From NCBI GenBank assembly GCA_944739405.2, contig OX123186.2:38239551-38303550 (forward strand): 64,000 nt of DNA, in the 5' to 3' direction. Below the pieces are notes generated by a model. That model was not told the DNA's origin and searched no databases. It saw nothing but the letters and a program-made list of their open reading frames with translations. The stretch comes from Euclidia mi. Taxonomy: Eukaryota > Arthropoda > Insecta > Lepidoptera > Erebidae. Each line of letters begins with the position of its first letter. Within the stretch, counting starts at the first letter, position 1. The translations under genes and the position numbers were made by a program. Below, piece by piece: positions 11,626-23,083 of the stretch.

Positions 11626-12880
11626 TGCAAATGTGCTGATGACTACACGTATGGTGTAGAGATTTAAATGGCCATTTGACGCTGCACCGAGTTTAGTCCT
11701 CACAATAAACAGCACGTCTAAGACTTAAAAGACGGAAAAGTAAGGCGTTTGTAAGGCGAGTAACCTACGAACACATAAAACACAGAAACTCGAAACAATT
11801 ATTTATAAATCACCGTGTATGTAAAAGATCTAGTACAGGTTACTAAAAATTAATTCTGCAAGACTTTGTTACAAATAAATTTTATGTAGTACTAACTGAC
11901 GACCAATTACGATCATGATCAATTTGTTATGACTTAGGCAAATATGATATTCATACGAAATAGAATTTCCCTCGATCTTGAACGGCTACTGTTTTTGTTA
12001 ATGAGCGGCTAGATATCTGGCATCCGGATAGCTTTTTACCCAATTTTTATATACTTATAGTCCTTTATATTCCCTTAGGTTTCCAAGAGAATAATTGCCC
12101 GCTATAAAAATAACATGTTTTATTTTGTGTTCCTGGTCAAATAAATAACACCAGAAATTCAAATGATAAATTACACCGTTGAATTATTTAGAGCACTCGA
12201 AATAATGTAGTACATGTTAGTCCGCCGTGTACACAATAATGTATATTGTGTGAGCTTTTTTGCTTTAATATGCTATGTAATAAATCACCGAGCAACACAA
12301 TAGCAAAGAAGTACCGCGAGCAACAGTTAACCTAACTGTCGGCAATTTGTACTGGCATGAAATAGAATAAATCGGACTTGTACATTACCTATATTCTACA
12401 AACAAATTTATATCTTAAAACCAAGAACCATAAGTTCTAAAATTCTATGTAACGGTAATGTACGTTGTAACGTTTTGTCTCGAGTGTATATTTGATACAA
12501 AAAGGAAATGTATCAATAAAAATGGACTGTATGTGATGTGGTAAGAGTGCGTATTGCAGTGTATTGCATTTTTGTCTGTGCGTGGTAGCTAACATGATAT
12601 TCCGCGGAGTTAATGATGCAAGTAGGTATTATTGAAGCCACATAGATATCACTCTCCAAGTTTTGAATCGTGTGTGCATTAGGGCAGTTGTGCTAATATT
12701 AAGCGTAGCATATCGAGCTTGATGTGATGTATACAATTTCGCGGAAGTCAAAGTGGAAGATTCGGTCGGCTGCTCGCCGATCGAGGGATCAAGATGCTCT
12801 CTTATGAATCAAATTTCTCTTAATATTTTTTTTTATAAAACATTGCACACACAAGTGTCACTTTATACAAGCATGAATGG

Positions 12881-13007
12881 ATACGATCCATTTTAAATGT
12901 TGATTACAACCTAAAGTCATTATAAAATCAAAAACTGATAAGGATACCTAATCAGCTTTTGATTTTATAATGACTAGGTTGTAATCAACATTTAGAGTGG
13001 ATCGTAT
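12881..13007. repeat. Long inverted repeat (foldback) in copy A
   Basis: Arms of about 50 bp (atacgatccattttaaatgt on the left; the complement ending gtggatcgtat on the right) pair around a loop holding ctgataaggatacctaatcag. Copy C has the same structure at 58,300-58,429. Copy B keeps only part of the right side near 23,627-23,690. Confidence 0.8.
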
Positions 13008-13110
13008 AGGTAGTTTTTGAATCGTGATGCATACACAAGTGAATGTCCGCGAAATGAGGCAATGTGTCAGGTTGTTCGTTGGTTTCTTTTTTCTCATAAA
13101 AAGTAATACA

Positions 13111-13530
13111 TCACGTATATAGTATCTTCTTGGGTTTACGCGAATGTTACACATTGAAATTAAACTACAGTTTACGGATTTTATCGCGATGTATTGGTTT
13201 CACTGAGTTATTACATTTGAAACTAATGATCTAGAAACTACATTTTTAATTTATTACTAGCCGACGTTTCGAATTCTTTACAGGATTCATGTTCACGGCA
13301 GACTGAGGTGATATTTGTCTTTGTCTTGAATTTCAAAGTTATCTCAAAGTACCCGAACATTTTTCAACTATTGGTGTTACTATCTACGCAGAATGTGCTC
13401 ACTGTGTCTTGATGTCTTCTGGTGACTTTGTCCTTCTTGGGTTTCATTAGCCTGATAACAGGGTCCCAAGCTGGAGGAACATTCAAACCATCTTCCCCAT
13501 TGAAATTAGGATGTTTTTTAATTAAAAGCA
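13111..13530 (-). mobile_element. Penelope-like element fragment
   Basis: On the minus strand the frame at about 13,374-13,527 reads LIKKHPNFNGEDGLNVPPAW followed by DPVIRLMKPKKDK and a stop. I recognise this as the C-terminal tail after the GIY-YIG domain of Penelope-like elements. The following 3' region has cctgtaaagaattcgaaacg and gtcggctagtaataaatt, typical of lepidopteran 3' tails of this kind. The upstream part is missing. The fragment fills exactly the gap between copy A of the duplicated segment and the piggyBac composite of copy B. Confidence 0.55.
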
Positions 13531-13784
13531 GAACAGCTCCAAATCAACCAATTTGTAAGTTGTTTGAACAAATTTACCTCTATTGTTTGGTAATTTAAGT
13601 GCTGATAAATTCTAAACTGGAATTGCAATTTATTAACACGCTTTTTTTAGGTCAACATGTATGTAACTATGTAATGGAATCTAAGCTAACTAATTTAACC
13701 ATCTTTCAAGCGTCGTAGCGTAATGAAAATTTGCAGCTGTATGTAGTTCTGATAACAATACAATAATATGGTATTGTCGAACTG

Positions 13785-13985
13785 ATCTGATGATGGAGCC
13801 GGAAGATATGGACTGGAACTTGATGATGGAAAGTCGTATCATTTTTGTTTTGGATTTCTTAGAAAAGTCTTGTAATGAATTTTGACGATTAGGTTTCAAG
13901 GTCTGATGATGAAGCCGGCAGATAGGCACTGGCATTCCATTATGAAATATCGTATCATAGTCGTGTTTGCACTTGTAAGAAAGGC
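13785..13985. repeat. Two imperfect tandem units of about 100 bp
   Basis: The stretch ctgatgatggagccggaaga, ending in a ggaaagtcgtatcat block, is followed by a second version starting ctgatgatgaagccggcaga and ending in gaaatatcgtatcat. The same pair is in copy C at about 40,590-40,790. It precedes the readable piggyBac transposase frame, so it is probably 5' region of that transposon. Confidence 0.6.
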
Positions 13986-14289
13986 ATTTGATGGAATCAT
14001 CTTCGAATCCATGGATGTTCTACGCAATGGAAATCTGTTAGACTTGGACTTATCTTCGGATAATGAGGATACGACTGTTTATAATTATGCCCAAAATACA
14101 AGACCTGTTCGTTTACGTGCCGATTTAGTGAACTAAAACCAAAAAGAGTACCACCCACCTGACTCTGAAGACGAGGAAACTCCTGTCAATGACGAAGCAG
14201 AGCCAGACGTTGACACAACACATTTGCCCACGCTATTTGACTATCTGACGCCCAAACAGAATATCAAATGGAGACAGATAGCTAGAAAA
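13960..14289 (+). pseudogene. piggyBac transposase N-terminus (copy B)
   Basis: The frame reads an acidic N-terminal region, with NLLDLDLSSDNEDTTVYNYA, a stop at 14,134-14,136, then PPDSEDEETPVNDEAEPDVD and LPTLFDYLTPKQNIKWRQIA. This acidic leader followed by a short hydrophobic motif is typical of piggyBac-family transposases. Copy C has the same frame without the internal stop (40,686-41,096). The frame ends where the RTE 5' UTR begins, so none of the catalytic domain follows directly. Confidence 0.68.
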
Positions 14290-14299
14290 TAGAATACTC

Positions 14300-17200
14300 A
14301 GAGATAAGTTTTAGGCGTCGGGACGTGACGACCCCACCGCCCACTGAGGGAGTTACTCTGACGAGTAGATACTCGTCATAGTATCTCCCCCAGCGCAAGC
14401 AGTCAACCGAAAGATGGCGGTCAAACCATCCGAACCTGGCGGAAGTAAATCTCAAGATGCTAGATGGGCAGCAGCGTCCAGCACTAAAAACTTCCGCCAC
14501 TGCGATCGCCAATACGCCTGCCAAGCGTGGCGATTATGGCAAATCCCCCCATAAATGAACCACACCAATAAAAACCGGCCCCTAGTCCCCGGCGGCCCCG
14601 CTAGTCCTAGTTATGGTAGCGGCCATGTTAACGGCGGGGCAAGGGGTGCGAAGAATCTCCGGAAGAGATCGGGCTACCACCACCAACGACAATTGGCCCT
14701 GGCAACACTGAACACGCGCACACTGCGGACCGACGAGAAGATTGTCGAGCTGGAAGAAGAATTGAGCAAGTTGCGATGGGATATCATAGGCTTATCTGAA
14801 GTCCGAAGACAGGGGGAGGACTCGATAGTTCTCAATTCCGGCAACTTGCTCTTCTACCGGGAGGGCGACCAACAGTCCCAAGGTGGTGTCGGGTTCATCG
14901 TCCACAAATCTCTCGTGACCAACGTGGTAAATATTGGGAGTGTGTCGAGCAGGGTACCTTATACTCAGAATATCCAAGCGGTATTCGCTGAAGGTCATAC
15001 AGGTATACGCTCCGACCTCGACGCACCCCGATGAGGAGGTGGAAGCCATGTACGAGGACATATCTCGCGCTATACATAGCTTTAAAACCCATTACACCGT
15101 GGTCATGTGAGATTTTAACGCGAAACTGGGCAAACGCGACGGTGATGAGCTGAGAGTGGGGCAATTTGGTTATGGGCACCGAAATTCCCGGGGTCACTTG
15201 CTGGCTAGCTTTATGGAGAGGGAAGGCCTCTATATGATGAATTCCTTCTTCAAGAAGTGAGAATGCCGCAAGTGGACCTGGGTAAGTCCAGACGGTGCCA
15301 CCAAAAATGAGATCGACTTTATCATGTCGACGAAGAGGCAGATATTCAATGATGTCTCCGTGATCAATTCGCTTAAAGTGGAGAGCGATCACCGAATGGT
15401 AAGAGGCACATTGAATATCTGTACAAGCCTCGAACGGTCGAGGTTGATAAAGTCCTCGCTCCGACCGACACCGGTTCATATCCAAAACCCCGAGAGCTTT
15501 CAGCTCGAACTCAAGAACCGTTTCGAATGCCTGGGCGAATGCGTAGATGTGGACGAGTACAGTAACGGGTTCGTGGATGCTGTCCATACAACAGGGGCTA
15601 AATTATTTAAGCCCCAGAAAAGCAAGAGAACCAGCAAGATCTCGGGTCCGACCCTCATGCTGTTAGAGGAAAGGCGCAAGATGGCTCTGCTATCCTCCGA
15701 CGACATGCCGAAATATCGGCACCTCAACAGACAGATCTCTAAGTCTCTGACTCGCGATCTCCGCCAATACAACACAAAATGTGTTCGTGAGGCGATCGAG
15801 CAGAATAAGGGATCCAAAGTGTTCCAGAGGGATCTGTCTGTTGGGCAGAGTCAGCTGACAAAGCTGAAGACGGAAGATGGCAGAATCGTATCGTCCAAGC
15901 CTGAGCTCTTGGAGGAGATCGAAAGGTTCTATGGACAGCTATACACGACAACGCAACAACCCGCAAGTACTCCAGCATCAGACCCTAGAGCTGGATTGAC
16001 CCGACACTATACCGAAGATATCCTGGACGTCAGCATGCACGAGATTAGTGTGGCTCTCAAACAGCTCAAAAACAACAAGGCGCCGGGTGATGACGGAATT
16101 ACGAGCGAGCTTCTGATGGCTGGCGGTGCTACCGCTAGAGAAGCCCTTCGGAAGGTATTTAATTCCGTCATTCTCGAGGGTAAAACGCCACAGGCGTGGC
16201 ACAGAGGTGTGGTGGTGCTTTTCTTTAAGAAAGGGGATAAAACCCTCTTAAAGAACTACAGACCCATCACAATTCTGAGCCACGTCTACAAGCTGTTTTC
16301 GAGGGTCATCACGAATCGTCTCAAGTGCAAGCTAGACGACTTCCAGCCTCCCGAACAAGCCGGTTTCCGTAAAGGCTATAGTACCATATACCACATACAT
16401 ACGCTGCGGCAGGTTATACAGAAGTCCGAGGAGTATAACCAGCCCCTATGCTTGGCGTTTGTGGACTATGAGAAAGCCTTCGATTCGATCGAAACCTGGG
16501 CGGTGCTACAGTCTCTCCAACGGTGCCGAATTGACTAGCGATATATCGAGGTGCTGAAGTGTTTGTATGAAAACGCCACTATGTCAGTCCGCCTCCAGGA
16601 CCAGAGTTCGAAACCTATTCAACTCCAGCGAGGAGTGAGACAGGTGGATGTCATATCCCCGAAACTGTTTACCTCTGCGCTGGAGGATGTTTTCAAGCTT
16701 CTGGACTGGAATGGACTCGGCATCAACATCAACGGCGAGTACATCACTCACCTTCGATTCGCAGACGATATCGTAGTCATGGCTGAGACCATGGAAGACC
16801 TAGGCACAATGCTCGATGGCCTCTGTAGAGTCTCCCAACAAGTAGGTCTTAAGATGAACATGGACAAGACGAAAATCATGTCGAACGACCATGTTGTACC
16901 TGCTCCTATTCAGGTTGGGAACTCTACGCTCGAAGTTGTCGACAAGTATATCTACCTGGGACAAGTAGTCCAATTAGGTAGGTCCAACTTCGAGAAGGAG
17001 GTCAATCGTCGAATCCAACTCGGTTGGGCAGCGTTCGGGAAGCTACGACATATCTTCTCGTCCGATATCTCGCAGTGTCTCAAGACGAAAGTCTTTGACC
17101 AGTGTGTGTTGCCAGTGATGACTTACGGATCAGAGACGTGGTCGCTCACTATGGGCCTTATCAGAAGGCTCAAGGTCACTCAGAGGGCGATGGAGAGAGC

Positions 17201-17535
17201 TATGCTTGGAGTTCCCCTGCGAGATCGAATCAGAAATGAGGAGATCCGCAGTAGAACCAAAGTCGCTGACATAGCTCTCCGGATAGCCAAGCTAAAGTGG
17301 CAGTGGGCAGGGCACATAGCTCGAAGAACCGATGGCCGTTGGGGCAGAAAGATTCTGGAGTGGCGGCCACGTACCGGACGACGCAGCAGAGGTAGGCCCC
17401 CCGCAAGGTGGACCGACGATCTCGTCAAGATCGCGGGAGGCGGTTGGATGCGGGCGGCTCAAGACCGGTCTGTGTGGAGAACCTTGAGGGAGGCCTATGT
17501 CCAGCAGTGGACGTCGTTTGGCTGATATGATGAGG
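14300..17535 (+). mobile_element. RTE-type LINE, near full length, dead (copy B)
   Basis: About 3.2 kb with a 5' UTR (to 14,554), a single ORF region (14,555-17,525) and a short 3' end after the stop. This is the size and single-ORF layout of RTE elements. It sits inside the piggyBac transposase gene: the piggyBac frame resumes as MRFPSIAD at about 17,530. Several disabling mutations are shared with copy C, so the LINE was already dead when the region was duplicated. Confidence 0.85.
14555..17525 (+). pseudogene. RTE endonuclease-reverse transcriptase, broken (copy B)
   Basis: The endonuclease half starts MNHTNKNRPLVPGG and carries LATLNTRTLRTDEKIVELEE and IIGLSEVRRQGEDS. The RT half (15,324-16,538 and 16,551-17,525) has FVDYEKAFDSIETW, the active-site box LRFADDIVV and the C-terminal SETWSLTMGLIRRL. 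Defects: a 4-bp deletion near 14,954 (frameshift), TGA in place of the GDFNAK glycine codon at about 15,108, TGA at about 15,258, TAG at 16,536-16,538, and the RT motif GVRQGD changed to GVRQVD. The TGA near 15,108 and the TAG are also in copy C; the deletion, the TGA at 15,258 and the G-to-V change are private. Confidence 0.85.
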
Positions 17536-18044
17536 TTCCCATCAATAGCTGATGATCCAGTTATGCAAACTGCAAAAAATAGATTTGCGAAGCCTCAGTT
17601 GGTGAGTGCTGCATGAAACGAAAAAAAACAAGGGGTTCTTCTAAAGACATTTTTAGGACTGATTGTGACGTTACTATGGTCAAAGAGTTAGATAGCAAAC
17701 CAGCTCATTTAGCATTTAACATTATTGGCATAGGAGAAAAGGATGTGATAAAGAAATGGTCAAAAAAAGATAAAAGGCTTATTGAAATAGATAGGCCTGA
17801 AATTGCGAAAAAGTAAAACCATGCAATGGAAAGAGTGGATTTGTTTGATCAACTTATGATCTATTATAAAACCTTTCAATTAAAAACTTTGCGAATGATT
17901 TTTCATGCTTCGGATCAGGTGGTTTATGATATAACTTTGACAGTGAATTGCTTGCAAACATCAAAAATTAACGCCTCACTCGACGAGTTTCGACGATTGC
18001 CCAAAAGTTTGGTTTTGCGAAAAAATGTCAGTTACTAAAAGAGA
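17530..18044 (+). pseudogene. piggyBac transposase middle/C-terminal remnants (copy B)
   Basis: Just after the RTE the frame reads MRFPSIADD and NRFAKPQL, matching the piggyBac motif around the first conserved block. Then an internal deletion joins it to KDIFRTDCDVTMVKELDSKP, VIKKWSKKDKRLIEIDRPEI and the RVDLFDQLMIYYKTF motif (usually GVDxxDQ), ending near 18,038. The stretch that holds most of the DDD catalytic residues is missing. A TAA interrupts the frame at 17,814-17,816. Copy C keeps this codon as tyrosine (50,563-50,850) but has its own stop. Confidence 0.75.
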
Positions 18045-18271
18045 TCGCACCAGCAGTAACAGGGAGAAGAAGAGCATGATAAAGGGGCTGGGACGAGATG
18101 CAAGCTGCCGTGATGTACCGGAAAGTCATGCATAATGTGCATAAAATGTAAAGTACACCTATGCCTAACTAAAGAAAATAATTGTTTCCTATCTTTCCAC
18201 ACCTAAATGTTTCATTAGGAAGTAGAAAGATAAGAAATTAATTTAACATCAACGAAATATACAATTTTACT

Positions 18272-18361
18272 AAGAACAAAAATCAAAACAGTTACAATTT
18301 TTACTCTAGTACATATAAATGTACTAGAGTAAAATTGTAACTATTTTTTATTTTTGTTCTA
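18272..18361. repeat. Palindrome 1 beside the Helitron (copy B)
   Basis: The core ttactctagtacat plus its complement around a short ataa centre (18,301-18,332) extends outward through gttacaattt/aaattgtaac to an inverted pair of taagaacaaaaat/atttttgttcta. Arms are about 40 bp. The core recurs at 18,588-18,621 on the other side of the Helitron, and both exist in copy C (51,180-51,250 and 51,410-51,443). Confidence 0.75.
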
Positions 18362-18373
18362 ATTTATGAAGTA

Positions 18374-18579
18374 CTAGAGGACGCCAGCAGCTACGCCTGC
18401 ATTTTTTTAAATTTACGCGTTTTGGCCGATCCCGTGGGAATTTCGGGAAATCCCTTCTTAGTGCACCCTTACGGTGCCCAAGGAACATACATGCCAAATT
18501 TCAGCTTCCTGCGCCCAATAGTTTCGGCTGTAGCGTGTCTGTCAGTCAGTCAGTAACGCAAGGATTTTATATATTAAGA
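18374..18579 (-). mobile_element. Short non-autonomous Helitron (copy B)
   Basis: On the minus strand it begins TCTTAATATATAAAATCC after A and ends CTCTAG before T, the Helitron rule. It is related to the element at 3,648-3,858. Copy C carries the same insertion at 51,263-51,402 with an internal deletion of about 60 bp. About 206 bp, non-coding. Confidence 0.78.
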
Positions 18580-18587
18580 TATAAAAT

Positions 18588-18621
18588 CTTACTCTAGTAC
18601 ATATAAATGTACTAGAGTAAG
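18588..18621. repeat. Palindrome 2 beside the Helitron (copy B)
   Basis: cttactctagtac and its complement gtactagagtaag flank an atataaat centre. Its core is the same as palindrome 1 at 18,301-18,332, so the Helitron sits between two matching hairpins. Confidence 0.75.
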
Positions 18622-18798
18622 ATTCTATATTCTATGTATATTTGATTTTTGTTTTAATCTCATTCTTTTATAATAAATATTTCACTGTAAATGCTGCTTT
18701 TTATTTATTAAAAAAAATCCCTATATAGCAATTAAAGGTCATATAAACCGGATGTCCTCATTTGTGCACATAAAGAAAAACTCGATTTACGCGAAAAG

Positions 18799-19730
18799 TG
18801 ACCGTCGTAGTACAGAATCAGCATACTGAACATATCCACCTGCGTCGCGGGGTGATACAGGGTGATGTTATATCACCAAAACTATTTACAAACGCACTGA
18901 AGGATATGTTCAGGCTGCTGGACTGGAAAGATCACGGCATCAATATAAACGGCAAACGCATCTCTCACCTACGATTCGCAGACGACATTGTTATCATGGC
19001 TGAAACGTTGCAAGAATTAAAACAGATGCTGAACAGTCTGGCTGCCTCGTCTCAGCGGATTGGTCTCCAGATGAACTCTGACAAGACAAAAATTATGATC
19101 AACAAGCATGTCGATCCGGAACCAGTCGACGTAAATGGAGTCTCCATCGAGGTTGTTTCCGAATACACATACCTAGGACAGATCATACAATTAGGTAGAA
19201 ACAACTTCGACAAGGAAGTCAAGAGGCGGATACAGCTGGGCTGGGCAGCATTTGGGAAACTTCGTCGGGTCTTCTCGTCGCCCATACCACAAAGTTTGAA
19301 AACAAAAGTCTTCAATCAGTGCGTTCTACCCGTAATGACCTACGGGGCTGAGACGTGGCCACTCACGGTACGACTTGTCCACAAATTCAAGGTTGCTCAG
19401 CGAGCTATGCTCGGAGTTTCTCTTAGGGATCTAATCCGGAACGAAATCATTCGGCAGAGAACTAAAGTAACCGACATAGCTCAGCGAATAAGTAAGCTGA
19501 AGTGGCAGTGGGCAGGTCATATATGCCGCAGAACTGATGATCGCTGGAGCGGTCAGGTTCTTGAGTGGCGACCGCGTCTCGGCAAACGTAGTGTAGGGCG
19601 TCCTGTAGCTAGGTGGGGCGATGATATTCGAAAGGCAGTGGGCAGGGATTGGAAGAGGAAAGCTGAAGACCGAGGTCATTGGCGCGCCATAGGAGAGGCC
19701 TACGTCCAGCAGTGGACTGATATAGGCTGA
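18799..19730 (+). pseudogene. RTE reverse transcriptase C-terminal part (copy B)
   Basis: The frame starts inside the RT with LRRGVIQGDVISPKLFTNAL and contains SHLRFADDIVIMAE, the catalytic FADD box. It then runs through the RTE C-terminal region to EAYVQQWTDIG and the stop. It is open for about 310 codons but lacks the endonuclease and the first half of the RT, so it cannot act alone. The R-to-I change in GVRQGD is private: copy C has GVRQGD. Confidence 0.82.
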
Positions 19731-19750
19731 TGATGATGATGATGATGATG
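18799..19750 (+). mobile_element. 5'-truncated RTE, second subfamily (copy B)
   Basis: A 0.95-kb RTE 3' part ends in a TGA tail, (gat)n at 19,727-19,750, and is flanked by acgcgaaaag at 18,789-18,798 and 19,751-19,760, a 10-bp target-site duplication. This shows a standard 5'-truncated target-primed insertion. It belongs to a different subfamily from the RTE at 14,300 and is closer to the intact RTE at 33,641. Confidence 0.88.
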
Positions 19751-19861
19751 ACGCGAAAAGTTTTCCACTAAATAACATTTTTCAACATTTTTTAGCTTAT
19801 CTTAAACCCAAATAAACTATAAAAAAATCATCAGCTACAATCGACCGGAAAAAATAATTCA

Positions 19862-19877
19862 GGTCTGAAAGGGTTAA
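19862..19877 (+). repeat. piggyBac right terminus and TTAA target (copy B)
   Basis: GGTCTGAAAGGG followed by TTAA. On the other strand this reads TTAACCCTTTCAGACC, a standard piggyBac end. Immediately outside, the sequence becomes the duplicated segment that copy A carries without this transposon. Copy C has the same end at 52,680-52,693. Confidence 0.75.
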
Positions 19878-21784
19878 TGAGTTTGATGTCAGGTTTTTAG
19901 AACATAAGAAAATAGTAGTTAAGTTTTTAAAATTGTTGTTGTTGTTTTCACACTAAAATAAAATTAAAATACAAGAGCATACATTTGCCCATTTTGGAGT
20001 GGCAAGTACATAGGTACTATGTGCACCAAACGTTAAATAATTAAAATTGCAAAAAAGCTACTAAGTACCGAGTTGCGTCAACATTCAGACTAAGATTACG
20101 ACAGTGATACGAATTTCACGTTACTTCAAAGTTTCCCGAGGGAGTTTCAATCGTTTCTAAAAATAGCACCCCATATTTGTCTATCTATTTTCACTCAATG
20201 CCTTAAAAGTATCGAGGCTTGCGCTCTCCTTCTCTATTCTGTTGTATTATACTGGCCACTACAATATTACGAAATGTAAAGCCTTCGCATGTTCTACACT
20301 ATTTTCGAAGATGTTTGCAATGTATTTTTGTGCTTTAATTTTGCCGTGTAAAATATTTTGTATATACTGTTATTTTTAACACGCATGCAAAAACAATGAG
20401 TTGGTTACGCGAACCCGGCGGTACATCGACTAGAGTAAACATTTGCCTGCTGGTCTAGTTAAATGCAAATGAAGTCAGGTCACAAGCAATAAAAATACTT
20501 ACCTCCCCTATACGTTACCTAAGCCTGCTAACAAAGACCTCCCCACTTTTATAATAAACGTATAAAGTATCAAGACGATTTATGTGAGAGTAAAATCGTT
20601 ACTCCCCCGTGTAATTTATTTATTTTTATAAAATATTGCTGTTCATGAAGTTTTAACATAAAACAAGGCAGTTTTATTGGTTCGCTACGGCCAACGTTGC
20701 AATAAACGGGATATCGCATCATAAATTTATGTCGATTGATACTTTTGAATTGATATTGTGCGATGAAAGCGTTATGAAATTGGTGTTTGATGGCCAGTTA
20801 TGTTTACTTCCCGATCGGTAGTTTTAGCTGATAATCAAGATTTTATGCCTATTTATATGAAAGTCTGTCTGTGCGAAAAGTACCATATTTATATATTTGA
20901 AGGTAACAAAATTGACAATTTTATGTTCCAGACAGTAAAGTTTTGGCAAAATCTGACTGAATTTCAAGCCCCAAACGAAAAATTCTTCTATATATCACAA
21001 TTAATATTTGTGTCTATTTGTAAATTCAGAATTTTATTGGTCTATCTACACATATATAGACGAGCCGTATCCGCGACGCGGATGTAACCCCGACATGGTA
21101 AAAGATCGCTGTGTACATTTTACATACTTACACCACTAACAGTTTTTTTTTTTAGTTCTGACAAACATATTCTTATTTCTATGTTAATTCACATATACAC
21201 TAGTCCCTGTCATCCCAAATACAGTCTGTTGATGTGTGAGCTTAGGAGCTCAGTAAAAGGAAACCATACTGCTTACTACTAAACGATACTAAGATACAGC
21301 GTTCAGAGGACATCTGTATCATTCACGAAATTCTCGTGAAGCGGTTCTCCAATACTAGTTAGCCGATATGACGTTACGCCTTAGGGGCAAATCTCAGCTT
21401 AACATAACATGATATACGGAGAGAAATTCTCTGTTCTACTACCGATATTAATGGATGTAACCATTGATAAATGTTTTGTCGACCATGTATTGTATGCACT
21501 GTGACTTTGTTCGTAATTTAGCTTCGATAGCAACGGAACTCTACGTCATTGGCGTCGATGTTTTCGGCGAATGAATTATTGTGGTGTCCGTTTTTAAGTT
21601 CATTTCTGTTTGTAGCTTTCATTTGGACCAGGAATTGACAAGTATTGTATTAAAAGGTGGTATTGGTGACCTTGTAGGGAGGTGGCGGTTGAATAGGTGG
21701 CTCAAATTTGGTCTGTGTGGAAAAGCTTGTAAGAGACCTATGACAAGCAGCTAAAACATAACAAATGCAATGTTGAAGGTATTG

Positions 21785-22165
21785 TAACTGTGGCAGTTTC
21801 ATCATTCTCCTAACGTTATCCCGGTTTCAATCCGGGTCCGCTTACTAGTGTAACCGGATTTAGCTGAATATTAGCTTTACCACAGAGCGACTGCCTGTCA
21901 GACCTCCGCAACCCGAAGGGATAGCGATATGCCATGGTTAAGACTAGTGTCAGTTTATTTAGAAGTACTGACGAACTCTAACGACTGTCAAAGATCTTCA
22001 TGACAGCCGGGACCGACGGCTTAACGTGCTCTCCGACGCACCGGACAAGCGATAATTAACAATTTAATACGCACATAACTCCGAAAAGTCATTGGCCGTG
22101 GATTCGAACCTGATACCCTCTACACGGCAGTTTGTTGGTATCTGCACTAGGCTATAGCTGCCTTC
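21785..22165 (-). mobile_element. tRNA-type SINE shared by copies B and C
   Basis: On the minus strand a tRNA-like head near 22,165-22,085 has tatagcctagtgcag (A-box-like) and ggttcgaatcc (a perfect B box), followed by a body and an end with ggataacgttaggagaatga. Copy C has it at about 55,197-55,585; copy A lacks it. The insertion therefore happened after A separated and before B and C separated. Confidence 0.72.
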
Positions 22166-23083
22166 ATATACTACACATTTACTTTAGGCAGTTGATATAC
22201 TACATACTTGAATACACGAATAGATAGGTAAGTATGTACTCGGATATGATTTATTTATTGCATGAATTGATTTCTATATTACACTTATTACATTTAGCTA
22301 AATGGAAAATCTTGATTGACAATAACTGCTATCACAAATCAACATTCAATCACTCTTGATAATCTGTTGAAAACTACACGGATAGCGTAGTGATTTAAGC
22401 GGCCACCTAGCCTCTTGACGCAGAACCGACTTCTAGTTGATGTCTCTACACGTCTAGAGTGATTCATCAATAATTGTTTTGAGTTTCTGTGTTTAATATG
22501 TTCGTAGGTTGCTCTCCTAACAAACGCCGTTCTTTTCTATCTTTAAAATAGTGTAAGTAAAAGATCTAGTACAGGGTACTAAAAATTAATTCTGCAAGAC
22601 TTTGTTAAAAGGAAATTTTATGTAGTACTAACTGACGACCAATTATGATCGTGATCAATTTGTTATGACTTAGGCAAATATGATATTCATACGAAATAGT
22701 ATTTCCCTTGATCTTAAGTGACCTATTTTGTTGTTAATGACCGGCCAGATATGAGGCAGCCGGATAGCCGGATATATTATATATGTACCTATATATTACC
22801 TTAGGTTTTCAAGAGAATGAATAGCCCGCAATAAAAATACAATGTTTTATTTTGTGTTCCTCATCAAATAAATAACACCAGAAATTCAAATGATAAATTA
22901 CACCGTTGAATTATTGATAGCACTCGAAATAATGTAGTACATGTTTGTCCGTCGTGTACACAATGTAAACGTGAGCTTTTTTGCTTTAATGTGCTTTGGA
23001 ATAAATCACCGGGCAACACAATAGGAAAGATAGAAAGCACCGCGAGCAACAGTTAACCTAACTGTCGGCAATTTGTACTGGCA

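Larger units (their letters stand above)
9515..13110. repeat. Duplicated segment, copy A
   Basis: About 3.6 kb here matches copy B (from about 19,895 to 23,785) and copy C (from about 52,720 to 58,540) nearly base for base over long stretches, for example around 9,960-10,620 against 20,490-21,120. It holds no recognised gene. It is the most diverged copy: it lacks the tRNA-type SINE present in B and C near 21.8 and 55.2 kb. It has its own (TA)n expansion and an old SINE fragment. The right end stops at a Penelope-like fragment. Confidence 0.88.
13531..19873 (+). mobile_element. Broken piggyBac transposon with nested RTEs (copy B)
   Basis: A piggyBac-type transposase N-terminus (to about 14,288) and C-terminus (17,613-18,040) flank an RTE insertion. 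The right end reads GGTCTGAAAGGG followed by TTAA at 19,874-19,877, a piggyBac terminus with its TTAA target. No matching left terminus was found: the left edge is the junction gcagaacagctcc, shared with copy C at 40,335. A second RTE and a Helitron lie in the 3' region. The host sequence to the right of the TTAA is the start of the duplicated segment. Confidence 0.78.

Noticed and set aside
14895..15587. 230-codon minus-strand ORF, and a 334-codon one at 41,386-42,390
   Set aside because: Both are antisense shadows of the RTE endonuclease region.
22083..22165. tRNA gene on the minus strand
   Set aside because: Box A and box B are present, but the rest does not fold into a good cloverleaf by eye and it is joined to a SINE body that recurs in copy C.
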